Made by a program: the position numbers and the translations under genes. A model generated the notes under the pieces. That model was given only the letters and a program-made list of their open reading frames with translations, ran no database searches and had not been told where the DNA came from. Of a stretch of DNA of 64,000 bases, positions 40,728-52,170 are shown piece by piece. Origin of the DNA: Caenorhabditis remanei. Taxonomy: Eukaryota > Nematoda > Chromadorea > Rhabditida > Rhabditidae. Location of the stretch: NCBI RefSeq assembly GCF_010183535.1, contig NC_071333.1, positions 1,612,001 to 1,676,000 of the forward strand, read 5' to 3'. Numbering within the stretch: the first letter of the stretch is position 1; every line of letters begins with the position of its first letter.

Positions 40728-42059
40728 TGTTGCACTTGTGATCAGCTGAAACCTGAATATGTGTTATAATTAAGCGAATGAAAACACGATTCACACTCTA
40801 AGTAAATATGCTCAACATTTATAAAAACAGGTCATATACTATAGCAATGTACAATTTCAAAGCGAAAAATAGTTCTTCTAACAAATGAAGTCTTTAGAGA
40901 CGCGACTTTCAAACTATCTAAAAAGTTGGTCATTGATGTTTCGACTACGGGGAGTCCATTTCTGTAGTCAAATCCTGCTAAATACATCCGCGAGCCGAGT
41001 TATGAGCTCTCAAACTTTTTCATATGGTTAAGGTTTTCACATGGAATTACCAAATCGTTTTTGCAAAGTGCGAGCAGAGGTAAACTGCTGGAGAACACAA
41101 ATGGAACCGCGCAGTGGCGTATATGAAGCCGATTTGGACTTCCATGTGAAAAAGCTTGACAATATGAGAAGTTTGAGAGCTCATAACTCGGCCCGCAAAG
41201 ACATTCAGCTGGTTTTTTTGACTGCAGAAATGAACTCCTCGTGGTCAGTAGTACCTATAACCAAATTTATAGATCGTTTGAAAGCCGCTTTTCTAAAGAT
41301 TTCTGTTGTAAGAAAGGAACGAATAAGAGATCATAAAAAGTGTAATGTGAAAACGTGAGCTCTGCCGCCAGCAGAAGTAAGAAAAGATAAGAAAAAAGAC
41401 TGCAGAAAAGAAGAAGGAGTGTTGGCCGTCCGTGTTGGCCAATTTTCTGTTCCAGTTTCATTTCCTTTCAGCATTGCGTGCAGAATAGAAGAAAAAATAG
41501 GAAAAGAGATAAGGAAAAGGGAGAAAAGTGTATTTGAACTTCCAACTGGCAAATAAGAGGGGACTCTGAAGTTTATGTAGACAGTTGAAATGCAGTTTCT
41601 TATCAAAAAAGATAATGAAATTTTAAAAAAATTCTGACAGCCACGTCTAATTTGTTGTTAACTTTGGGAGAAACTGGAAATTTCCATTTAAATATTTTTG
41701 AAATTGATAGTGAATATGCACAAAATTATAAGAACAGTTCGAATACAATAGCAAGAATTATGTTTATGCGAAGGCAACAATGCTTTTCCACAGTATTATG
41801 AAACTAAAACCCCGTGCAACAAAAAATCTTTCGATCACGGTCTTGATTCAGTAATAAAATGGATTCTGTGACATCCAAATTAATTCTCAAACGTTTAGTT
41901 CCCTGGATTTTAAGATTAATAGATGAAATGAAGTGAAATGAAATAAAAAAAGACAAAGGAACATCTTTTGTCTCTTTTTTGCATGTCAATCAAAAATGAG
42001 CTCCATCCATTCCCAATTCTTTTCATTTCTTATTGAGAAATGACGTATTCTTCCAATTC
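40728..42059. other. Intergenic with palindromic repeat
   Basis: Contains the GAGCTC palindrome (40950-41290) and a copy of the 29.4/39.1 kb family (41390-41720). A 105-codon plus-strand frame at 41041-41358 runs straight through the palindrome and is judged an artefact. No gene. Confidence 0.5.
40950..41290. mobile_element. Palindromic MITE, GAGCTC family (copy 1)
   Basis: The left arm gagccgagttatgagctctcaaactttttcatatgg (from about 40990) and right arm ...agtttgagagctcataactcggcccgc (ending about 41200) are inverted repeats. The left arm plus about 90 bp recurs at the right edge of the window. Confidence 0.65.
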
Positions 42060-42250
42060 GCGTCTAACTCAAACCTCGTCAGTGTACCTCTTTTTGTTTC
42101 TATTTTTGCATGCCAATTGGAGAAGGTTTGAAAAGGATAGAAAAAAGCAACGCGAGCATTGGTCTCCTTTTCTCTATCCCTTTCGTGGTACCCCTTCTCC
42201 AGCTGAAAAAGAAGAAGCAGAAAGGGCAGCTGGCCGACTTGAGGAAGGGG
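42060..42250 (-). repeat. Dispersed repeat (GGAGAAGGG family), inverted copy 3
   Basis: gcatgccaattggagaagg...ggtctccttttctctatccctttcg...cagctggccgact is the reverse complement of the 34.8 kb copy. Several open frames here (for example 42040-42345) are repeat-derived. Confidence 0.6.
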
Positions 42251-43282
42251 AGAGAGTCAAACTAACAGCGCCTGTCCACGTGTTTTCCGCCTGCCTTGAT
42301 TTCTCTGCGTCTAGTATTATAACATCGGTGCGCTTCAAAAAATGACTTGGGAATTTAGAACAAAACTTCCAACGGGATATGTTGAAGAATTATTTTCTAA
42401 AAAACAGGCTCATATGTTGCATGAACCTTTAAAAAAACTCAAAAGTACGAATGAATGTTTACTAACAGACAAAAAGAAGAGAGAGAACCAGGAAGAACAG
42501 ATTGCGGCCACCCGTCCATTTCACACTGTTTTGCTCTGTTTTATTGCGCCAAATGTTTATTGATGGGTCGGTGAACGTGTTGATTCTATCAGGGAATTGT
42601 CAATTCAAAGTTTCAAGATATGAGAATTGAGTTCACATGTTTCAAAGAAGAAAATAATATTTAGAATTTCAACGAGATATAGAGGAATAAGAAGATGTCT
42701 TATTTTCATCATTGCTATTGATAATTGTTTCGTACTTACTGAAAGTTGGGAAATTTCTCAAATGTTCGTTACCGCTGTCACAAGGAACATCCTGTAGCAA
42801 TCCGCCATCTCAAAGAGTAAGTTGTCAGTATGATCTTTAACAATAATAAGAATGGATTTCAATATCACTTCGACCATATTATTAATACGTGTCATGCGTT
42901 TCAGTATAAAGGATGTGGTGGGACAGTGAACAACTACAAAATACTTATGGACTGCGAAGATACCAGTGTCCTTAATCCACGTAACACCTAATAGAACTGT
43001 GAAAATGAAGATGCAATCTTCACCCATTTCGTCTTGGCGTTTCTTTGCTGCAACCGTATCATTTTTGTTGGGTTTTGATCGGTCAAGTATGCTTCTCTTT
43101 GCACAAGTAGAAAAACTCGTCGGCAAATCGATGAATCTGTCGTATTGGCCAAATCATGTGAAGCAATCGTACACTTGCCAAAATGGGTATTACTACTTTT
43201 TTTGTTGTGCAAACTAAATGAACACTAATAAATATTTGTGAAGTTTCAAAACTTTGCTGTTTTTTTGTAAAACTTCGTAAAC

Positions 43283-43597
43283 TACAGTACTGGGCAAAAA
43301 GATACGAAACGTTGCAGTTTTCAGATGGAATTGTCTCAATTTGAGAGGGTGTCAAAGTAACATTGATTTTTTCACATAGTAGGTTTTTTATGAATCATGC
43401 AAATTGAAACTAGAGCTCCATTATTGTAGTTGACAACTTTTTTGTACGGGCAATCTCTAGAGTTGTGGTCAGTTTTCGACAGCTCAAATAGCGCACTACT
43501 TTGCAATGAAATAGGTCGATTTGAAGGAGAGGGCTTGTACAGAAACCTGTCAACCTAAAACGGCCAAATTTTGTATTTTTTTGCCCAGTACTCGGTA
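43283..43597. mobile_element. Palindromic MITE with Tc1-like ends (copy 3)
   Basis: Begins TACAGTACTGGGCAAAAAGATAC and ends with the inverted TTTTTGCCCAGTACTCGGTA. Internal arms (tgcagttttcag / cctaaaacggcc) also pair loosely. Confidence 0.7.
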
Positions 43598-44906
43598 TAT
43601 ATCTACGAATTTGATTGGAAAGAATCGGGCAACATTTTGTGTTGTTGTTTTTTTCGTCTGAGACAACCAAGTTGAAATTTGTTAAAATGAAGTCTAGAAT
43701 ACTTCGTAGTTCAAAATTAATTTAACAATCGCAATTACAAGTTACAAGACAATTACCTCTCTAACTACACAGTGAAACAACAGCCACACAGGTTTACCTG
43801 ACATTCATCAATAAAGTGATCATTCAGAAGTATTTACTGTAGTAAACAACATAAAAAGTCATGTCGTTTTATTAATTTTGAGGAAGTCAATAAAAAGAGA
43901 AAAGTGCCAGTTTATTGAAGTATTTTAGAGTTCAGAAAATCAAATCAAAATTTTTTTTTGTTTTTCATGAACTCTATTAAATTTTGTTTTGAGTGTTCTT
44001 TGGAATCCGATTCTAGCAGAAGTTGAACAAGATTCATGTGATTCCCTTACATAATCCAGGTCCACATGGTAATAATAAATTTGCATAGTGTCTTTCATGT
44101 CTATCTCGTTCTGAAAATGTTGTATAACTGAGAATATTTCAGGTTAAACGGCCGAGGATTTTTTATATTCAGCGAGTTCAAAACAGGAGAAATTAAAAAG
44201 ATGAAAATTAAAGCGAAAGTGTCTGGAAATTCGGGGAGTTATTGATAACGAGCAGTAAATGTCCAACTCGAATAAAATCCAATTCTAAAAATGGGCATGA
44301 GTACTTTGTAGCACTATTGGTTCCACGAAGTGTTTGACAAAAAGAGAGAAGTAAACACATTTTGGATTCATTGCCAATATTTTCTATCAAAATCTAATTT
44401 GAATTCAAATTCTTCATTTGCAAAAAAATTATTCAACACAGATACTCTATAAATTGAAGTCACATTCCAATTTCAAACGTTTTTGTTTTGATATTGTCGT
44501 TATCATTTGATATTAAGAGTACTCGTTTTGAAGCATTTTCTTCCGAAATGCACTTTCTTCGTTTTTTTCCTGCTCTTTTGCCTTTTGTTGATCTTTGAGC
44601 CAACACTCATTTGTGTGTAGTCATCAGTACAAAAAACTGATAAGAGACAACCGAATGTTCTCTTTTGCCTCGTTGTCTGTTGAACAAATAGAAGAGACAC
44701 CTCAAACAGAATGATTACAATAAATCAGTATTATTAGTTTTGTTTCTGTGAATATTGATAGTCTAAGCAACCGTTGTGCAAATGTCTGACTCCAATTCCA
44801 ATGAATAACCAACAAGATCTTTTTTTTCTCGCTTAATAGTAATCACGATCGCATGAGAATTACAAATTGAGGTACAAATTGAAAAAAAAACTGATGTTGT
44901 ATAATT

Positions 44907-45360
44907 TACAGTACCGGACAAAAAGGTATCAACTTTGACTGCTTTCAGTGGATGACCAACTTTAACAGTGGATTTCGGTGTCACTCGATGGTCCGATAAA
45001 CACAAGTTTGTATGGGTTAGACAGAGAAAAAATAGTACATTATTTTTGTAGTTGACCATTTTTTTGTATGGAACTACCATGAAAGTTACGGGTAAAGAAA
45101 CCCATTACTCCCTGAAATCGACTAACTTCAATGCAAATTAGCGAATTTTTGGAGATTTTCACTTTGACAACCTATAACTTTCACGGTAGTGTCTATACAA
45201 AAAAATGGTCTACTAAAAAAATAATGTACTATTTTTGCTCTGTCTAACCCATACAAACTTGAGTTTATCGGACAATCGGGTAACCCCGAAATACTCTGTT
45301 AAAGTTGGTCATTTTCCACTGAAAACAGCCAAAGTTGATACCTTTTTGTCCGGTACTGTA
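44907..45360. mobile_element. Palindromic MITE with Tc1-like ends (copy 4, best preserved)
   Basis: Left TACAGTACCGGACAAAAAGG pairs with right CCTTTTTGTCCGGTACTGTA. Pairing continues inward (tatcaactttgactg, accaactttaacag, gtttgtatgggttagac, ccatgaaagtta) over nearly 200 bp per arm, with a centre near 45130. It has no coding capacity. Confidence 0.85.
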
Positions 45361-45679
45361 ATTTTGTCCAGTACAACCTGACTGTCACGCATACATAACT
45401 ATGTGGGAGGACCCAAAACTCGAATTCCACCTTCGTTTAGCTGCGTCAACTGATCAATTTCAATATAAATAACACATTCGAAATCCGTCAATCTTCAAAT
45501 CAAATTAATTGAAAAACAAATGTGAAAAATATTTAGCTTTTTTCTTAAAAGTAGATTTTTTCTGATACCCGAAAGCATTTTTTGGTATATTGGATTCTGG
45601 TTGGTTTCATAGGCAATCTGAAATTACAATGGAAAAACCACTGATCTGATTGTGTGATGTGGATCATTTACACGAGCTC

Positions 45680-45843
45680 ACAATAAAAATGTTTGGTGAA
45701 AATTGGCAAGATGAATTCACTGGGCGTACTCAAACTCCCTACCGAGCTCCGGTGGGCACAAAACCAAAACCACCTACTACCGAGAAAGTGCACCAGCCAG
45801 GTTTTTTTGTTATGAATAATCTCAATCACAATATCAGTCACTA
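45680..45843 (+). pseudogene. Possible gene fragment or short hypothetical ORF
   Basis: A frame with Met near 45689 (MFGENWQDEF) reads about 50 residues, including TQTPYRAPVGTKPKPPT, to a stop at 45841-45843. GC is higher than around it and the peptide looks coding-like. No start context, splice partner or family is seen, so it may be a relic or a single exon. Confidence 0.25.
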
Positions 45844-46767
45844 GTTATAACTGTAAAGTTCTGCTATAACTTATAATACTTTTTTGAAAATACCAATATT
45901 ATTCTACATTAAAGCCATCATCAAAACGTAAACAGTCCTTGTTCAGAAAGTTTGAGTAAGGGGTTGAAAAAACAGCATCTTGTGAAAAATTTGCATATAT
46001 CATTCTTTATTGTATTATAAATATAATTGTTTTATTGTCAAAAGGTTTTCCAGGTGAAAAAACGCACGTTCACGTTTTCAACGCGTTTTACTACACGCTT
46101 AAATGGATGTCGTTCTTATTTCGACTGAATAAAAGTGAATTGAATTAAAAAGGTTGCCAAAAAAGATCACAAGATTTTCAGATTTTTCAGGTTGAAATTT
46201 TCAGATTTTGAGACGATTCATAAAAAACATCTTGATTTTTAAGTTGACTTTCCAACAAACATTCAGAAGACATTTCTATCAAATATTTTCATACTTTTTT
46301 AGCATAATTGTTCAGTTTTTGAACCGGTACATTATTATTCAAATCATATATCGGATGGCATACACCAAAATCTTGTCTTCAGAATCAAAAAAAAATTCGA
46401 AACACTACAATAATTTTGTTTTGAAACACTACAAAAAACTCAACCCCTTCTATTCATTTCTTCATACAAATTTTTTTCTTCGCCAGTGTCTTCTCTCCTC
46501 AAATTTATATCCAATATGACAGTTCTAGTTCACACTTCTCAACCGCATTATTCTGATCGGGTCATGCCACGTTTTGTCCCCCTAACACAGACATACTTCC
46601 CTCTTACCTTCACCTTCTCCTAGCTGCGACTGTCACCGGTACAGTAAATAGGCTCCGCCCCGTGACCATTCGGAAGAGGAGGCACAACCCATGGTCTTTT
46701 GCCAAACATGATGGCTCATGAACCATTATAGTCTTTTGCAAGGATAATCCTATTTCTGATCTGTCTT

Positions 46768-46835
46768 ATTTAGGCTTAGGCTTATAACACCTGGTCTAGT
46801 AATTGGAAATATTAATTAGGCCGATTAGCGCAGGT
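46768..46835 (+). repeat. Interstitial TTAGGC telomere-type motifs
   Basis: tttaggcttaggctta (two adjacent TTAGGC) plus a separate tttaggc near 46826. Only two to three units, so chance or an old insertion is possible. Confidence 0.5.
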
Positions 46836-47494
46836 TTAGGCTTCTCATTCTGAAATATACTGTCTTTTGAGCTCTCCAAATTTAGATTTAGACTGCAAAT
46901 AAAAGATTCGGATTCTGAATCATGATACTCAAAATAACTCACATTTGCTTCTGACGTTTGGACGAATTGTTGAATTCAAACTACAAATCAAAATATCTGT
47001 TTAAACCACAAAATGTCAGAATTTATTTTAAAAGTGCATTTTATGTACGTCATTTGGACTAAATATCAAAAGACGTTTTGTCATTTTCATACTTTCCCCT
47101 TTCTACAGTATCCCTATCAAAAGGCGGAGCTTTTTTTTTCTTCCTCTTTGTGCTCCTCTCCACTGATATCACTCCTCCCAAATTTTCTTTCAATATTATT
47201 TTAACGAGGTGATGATAAACCGCTTAACCGGGTTTTTATGGAGTGTTAGTAGTGCCAAAACTAACATTTCCATTACCAAATTTCACAATCGTCTCAAGTA
47301 ATTATTCATTACCTTCTACTCTCCTTAGGACCCATCAAGTCTTTAATTAAGCCTTATTTGGCTTATCTCTTTTTCAAATCTTCTTAATTTTGTAAGAACA
47401 AGCCGGCATGGAAAGGGAAGGACCAGATTAACCTTTTATAATTCGTTACGTGAATAATTACAGTAACTCAAATTTCTCGATTTTTCTTTCAGAA

Positions 47495-48869
47495 ATGCAA
47501 CATTTTTCAGGGATGACCAGCTACGGCTACCTTGCATTTCCCTCAACCGCGGGAGCCCCAACATTCAATTATCAGGTTCCACCAATGTCTATGTTTAGTG
47601 GAACACCATATAGTGCAGGTTAGAATATCTTAATCCTTTTCCTCCCTTCTCGGGGGGACCATCTTATAATTGACTCCCTCGGTAATTATTCCCGGATTAG
47701 GAACAGTGTCCTCTCACATAGAACCTCTCATATAGGGAAATACCCCCTCGAGAAGGTATTACTGTATTTTTCATACGCACTAGGAGAAGGTCGGTGGCGT
47801 TAACTTACTTTTATAATCGCATTTCACAAATTTGCATTTTTATGTTTTCCTTTACGTACAATACCAGTTCTAGCCTTTCTAACCATACAGTATGAACTTC
47901 TATTATGAATATTGTAAGGATTTTTATGTATTAGGTAGTAACAAGAAAAAAAATTGAAAATTAATTTCAGCAATGATCCCACCAAAAAATCGGCGGGAAC
48001 GAACTACATACAGTCGTCAACAGTTGGAAATTTTGGAGAGCTTGTTTAACGAAACTCAGTATCCGGATGTGTTCGCACGGGAAAGGGTTGCCGAGCAGAT
48101 CCGACTTCAGGAGAGCAGAATTCAGGTATATATCGGAAAAAAAGTGAAAATAACATGTTGAAGTGGAGATTTTCAGGTCTGGTTCAAAAACCGTCGTGCT
48201 AAGTACCGTCTCCAAGAGAAACAAAGGCCAAAAATGAAACAAATAAAGAGCCAGGAACTTAAAAGTGAAGAACAGCAAGTACTGACTGGAGAAGCACTCC
48301 GAGGAAGCGTCTCTCCAGATTATCAACCTCAAATCAAGAGTGAATTGGAGAGCTGGTAGGTGTCAGAGTTTTAGCGGGTTATTTTCAAAAATCCGATTAT
48401 ATAAAATCCCTAGTTCCCGCCCATTCTATAGTTGAGAGTATTACATACGAATTATGGAATTATAGTGACAACGCGGTGGTCAGCAGTGGCAACAAGCTTA
48501 GCACTCCAAAAAGTGTGTCTCCACTTGATACTACTGTGAGCACAACTAGCTCCAATAATTCGACTACGGAGCAGCAATGGGGAGAAGTAGAAAAGAAAAA
48601 TGAGGTAAGTCACAATTCATTAAGAAAAACTAAATTTTGACTGACTACAAATATTCCAGAACTCTTCCTCTACAGCCGTAAGCCCAACAGAAGTCCCAAA
48701 ATCTGCCACTCTCTCTTTCCAACCAACTGTATATAACACCTATCCTGCTATCTACCCACAATGGTCGAATTTCGATTACACAACTTATGCTAATCAGCCA
48801 TACGCTGCTCAATTCGCACACAATACTTATGCAGCAACCCAATTTTGGCATCAGAACGGATCCTCGTAA
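47495..48869 (+). CDS. OTX-class (K50 paired-like) homeobox transcription factor, CEH-36/CEH-37 type
   Basis: Five exons, 47495-47618, 47971-48125, 48177-48355, 48466-48604 and 48660-48869; phases agree and give about 268 residues. The homeodomain begins [20 protein letters not shown] and reads through [16 protein letters not shown], split by an intron before the VWFKNRRAK of helix 3. Lys at homeodomain position 50 (WFKNRR) marks OTX/bicoid-type DNA recognition (TAATCC). Flanks: an aromatic N-terminus (MTSYGYLAF) and a Ser/Thr- then Tyr/Gln-rich C-terminus. Nematode OTX proteins (TTX-1, CEH-36, CEH-37) specify sensory neurons; this one looks closest to the CEH-36/37 pair and is near CEH-37 in length, from memory. 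A splice acceptor at 47492 precedes ATG; AATAAA at about 49050. Confidence 0.85.
47645..47765. mobile_element. Short inverted-repeat element in intron 1 of the homeobox gene
   Basis: ccttctcggggggacc near 47648 pairs with ataccccctcgagaagg ending about 47757. The 115-bp size suggests a small MITE or hairpin. Confidence 0.45.
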
Positions 48870-49168
48870 ACTATGCAAGCGTCTAGGAACCAAAATTGAT
48901 TTCCGTGTTTTTTTTTATTTTTCTGTCATTCCAAAACAATTTTTTTTTCATATCCATCTCTCTGAATTTTGTAAATTTTGTACTTTTTTCCCTCTTCAAA
49001 TTTTCATCATTTTAAAGTCAGTGCAAAGTCACTGCACAGTGTTTGCAACAATAAATCATTATTATATACAATATTTACATAGAATTCTACAGTACCCAGT
49101 ATGTTGATAACATATTGGAGTGAAGAATGGGGAGAATGATCGGATTATACTGACAGCGCGTGATGGAA
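48870..49168. other. 3' region between homeobox gene and secreted-protein gene
   Basis: T-rich 3' UTR with AATAAA near 49050; the two genes converge here. Nothing else is seen. Confidence 0.5.
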
Positions 49169-49489
49169 TTAAGTTAGAGGGAGATAGTGATAGAACCCAT
49201 TGACGTCACATATGCATATTCTGTTTTTGTGTTTTATACTGTGGTTAAGGTAATATTTGTGTGGACTAGACTGAAAGGCGCAAATGTTTCGTGAAGTTAC
49301 CGAAATTTGATTCATTTCCCACCCTTTTCTTGAAAAAATTTGTTTTTTTTCAAATAAACTGTCACTGTCATTGACTTCATGCCCTTCAAAACAAATTTTC
49401 ACATTTTTCTCAGTTCTCATGCCATAAACACTTAACGCGAGAAGTAACACACAGAGAAGTAACACAGCGGGTGACCGGATTAGCGGCAT
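49169..49489 (-). CDS. Small secreted protein, hypothetical
   Basis: A single-exon frame from ATG 49489 (MPLIRSPAVLLLCVLLLALS, a strong signal peptide) to TAA at 49169, about 106 residues. Three codons further upstream another ATG is possible. The mature part is short and contains four Cys (KICFEGHEV, NICAFQSS, RICICDVNG). A 30-bp gtaact...tttcag segment within it could be a micro-intron but is also readable. No family is recognised. A fragment encoding nearly the same signal peptide lies on the other strand at 52120-52170. Confidence 0.55.
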   Translation of the reverse strand: MPLIRSPAVLLLCVLLLALSVYGMRTEKNVKICFEGHEVNDSDSLFEKKQIFSRKGWEMNQISVTSRNICAFQSSPHKYYLNHSIKHKNRICICDVNGFYHYLPLT

Positions 49490-52119
49490 GAGAGACACCT
49501 TTTCTTTTTAAAGAAGTCGGTGTCAATTGCCTTGCGGTAGTCACTTGTAGCATGCGTAACAATAAGGGATATGACGAGAATGGTCCTTTGTTGCATAGGT
49601 AATTAGCTAAAGTGATCGGAGAGCTTCCGCCGAAAAAAGAATAAGTGGTCAGAATAGTTTTGGGGTAGCTTTTTTTGAGTTTTTCATTGGGAATTCATAA
49701 ATTTTCAATGAACCTGAAGTTCAAAACTATGCGTGCCAAAACTCGGAAATGTCCAGAGAGGAGGTCCGTTAGCAAAAAAGGGAATTTTTGGATAATAAGC
49801 GGTAGTTATAGATTCGGCATAGACCTCAGTGCCACGACAAGAACTGAATTTTTCTTCAAGACTCACTAGAAAGCTTTTGAAAACAAACAAACAAATGCTA
49901 TCAGTATTTCTTACGGTATCTTCTCATTCAAGTTGTTCGTTACCTGACACTATTAGCCGTTCATAAGTTTTCTTTCTATCTCACACCGATTTTCGCACCT
50001 TTTTTTGTTCGTTCTTCCTGTATTTTTTTTATTTCGAAAAACCTTTTTTAAATTACAAGAATTTGACGTCAACATGTATCGCTGTATATAGAAATTTCCA
50101 TTTACAAATCAGAATTCTCAGTAGATCAAATCTTTACGAAATGACAGCATTATGACCTCAATCTGACATGATTGTATTCTTGCAATTGGAAGTGACAGAC
50201 GTGTGCACAATAGGTGTTAGAGGAAATGTGGAAAAGACATGTGGGCTATGGTTCAGTGTGACTGTCACAGTAGGACTGAAAAGAAGAGTGGCAAGTCCAG
50301 TTTTAGTGTTTTGGAAGAACGTTTACTGAGTATCGGGACATATTTTTGTTTCAGCAGTCCTATCATCAATTTTGAGATCGAACCTGCAACAGCTTCAAGA
50401 AATCTCAAATTTCATTAAAATGACTGTAGAGTTTTAACCTACAGACTTCCTTAAAAATACTTTTTTGACTATACTTTCAATTTTGTTGAAATCTATAGAT
50501 GGCTAAAACACACATACCAGACACCATGCTGGTGAAACATGCAATAAGGTGTTAATTTCTCGCAAACAATAGAACATACGGTAGATAACCGGACACCTGA
50601 GTTCATCTGTCAATTAAGAAGTGTGTCATTTTGGTGTAACTGTGAATTCCATGAGTTGACATGAGGAAATTCATATTTACTTATTTCTGGCAAAAAATGT
50701 AGGAGGTTTGAAGTTGTATTTTAATTTTATGAAATTCGGTATAGAGAAAATGATCCTGCTATCTTCTTTGCTTTTTTTCTCACAAAATTAGCAATAACGT
50801 TTTCTAAGAACATTATAATTTTTGCTCTTCAGCTTCTTCTTACAATGTCGGTGCCACGGTAGGTAAATTTGAACAATTAGTAATTAGAGAAGCGTAAGAT
50901 CTTACGCATTTTTCCCGATCCGTATCTCCGGAAACGGTTGCAAAAACATCTGCCTTTGTCGAACGGAAATGAGGGTAAGATATAATTAGGATTAGTGCAG
51001 GCGTAGAAGGTATCCAATCAATTTTTGAAAAATAAAGAGGCCATCAGGGTGAACAGCTTATTTCCACCCCCACTCACAATTTGATTGGTCGGAAGACCGT
51101 ACTTCTCGCGTATTTTGTGATGATAATAAAAAATTGGTGGTTAGAAAACTTGGATTTAGGAATATCAAGAAAAAGACACAGAAAAAAATAGAGTGTTATG
51201 ATAAAATTAATTGTCCTACAAAGTAGTTTTAGTAGTTTTGAGGGATTACACAGACCAAATGTAGAACTCCACTTCTGTAGTTGACTCTTTTTTGTAGGGA
51301 CACTCCCTAAAGAGTTATCATTTTTTAGTTAGACAGGACAAAAAATTCACTATTTTGTATCGAAACTGAAAAAAAATTGAGGGAGGAATACAGAAAAGTT
51401 GTCAACTACAAAAGTGAAGCTCAATGTGTATGATGCATACAAAAATTATTTTGTAGCACAATCAATTTTACCAAACACACTCTCATACAAATAGAGCAAA
51501 ATATGATACATTTTTGACCTCCGAGATTTTTCACCATCTTCAAGATAATAATCTCCTTTTTCGGTAAAGAGCAGATGTTTCTGTCTACAGATATAGATCG
51601 AGACGAAAAGCGTAATACCCATGCTTCTCTAATTATTACTTCTATAATTATACCTGTGTTCCCATTGGACAGACATCCCACTGGTCAAAAAATACTGAAT
51701 ATTCATATTTGTGAAGACCCGGCTTCAAAAAAGTTTATTTTTTCATCGAAAATGTAAACGTTTTGATTTTCCAATTTGTTTTCAAATTTAAAATCATAGC
51801 CTTCAACTTTTTCACAAAAAAATTCAAAAAATTTAAATAACTTGAATTTTGAATTATATCCGAGTCTTGACAAGTATGTAAATATGTGATTTGATATAAC
51901 ACAATTTAACAAAATCGCGCCGATAAAATCTCTATTTAATCAAAAAATGGAAGTGAAAAATTCGATGTTTTTTGCTGCTGCCCTTTTATTCTCGAACTGT
52001 ACTCATTTCCGGCTGATTTAGCTAATGAACAAAGGCATTGCCACTCATTCCTGTGTCCTATTTTCCATTGTTTCTTTCTCGATGACACCGACCACTTATG
52101 AAACAGAAAGGTGCGTCTC
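49490..52119. other. Intergenic
   Basis: AT-rich DNA with a degraded palindromic MITE piece at about 51212-51520 (ctgtagttgactcttttttgtaggg, later gttgtcaactacaaaagtgaag). No gene is seen. Confidence 0.4.
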
Positions 52120-52170
52120 ATGCCGCTAATCCGTTCACCTGCTGTTCTACTCTTTTGCATGCGTATTTGA
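52120..52170 (+). pseudogene. Truncated paralogue of the secreted-protein gene
   Basis: ATG 52120 reads MPLIRSPAVLLFCMRI then TGA 52168-52170. It is almost identical to the signal peptide of the gene at 49489, including the preceding gtctc context, but the reading stops at once. It is a partial inverted copy about 2.6 kb away. Confidence 0.55.

Larger units (their letters stand above)
42251..47494. other. Large intergenic region upstream of the homeobox gene
   Basis: AT-rich, with two palindromic MITEs (43283-43597 and 44907-45360), short gene-like pieces (see 45680-45843), and TTAGGC motifs near 46770. Short open frames at 42966-43217 and 44208-44390 lack splice support. Parts of this gap may be regulatory DNA of the OTX-type gene. 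Confidence 0.4.

Noticed and set aside
41041..41358. 105-codon plus-strand frame
   Set aside because: It runs across both arms of a palindromic MITE, so the open frame is incidental.
42040..42563. Two plus-strand open frames
   Set aside because: They lie in the inverted GGAGAAGGG-family repeat and have no splice or start support.
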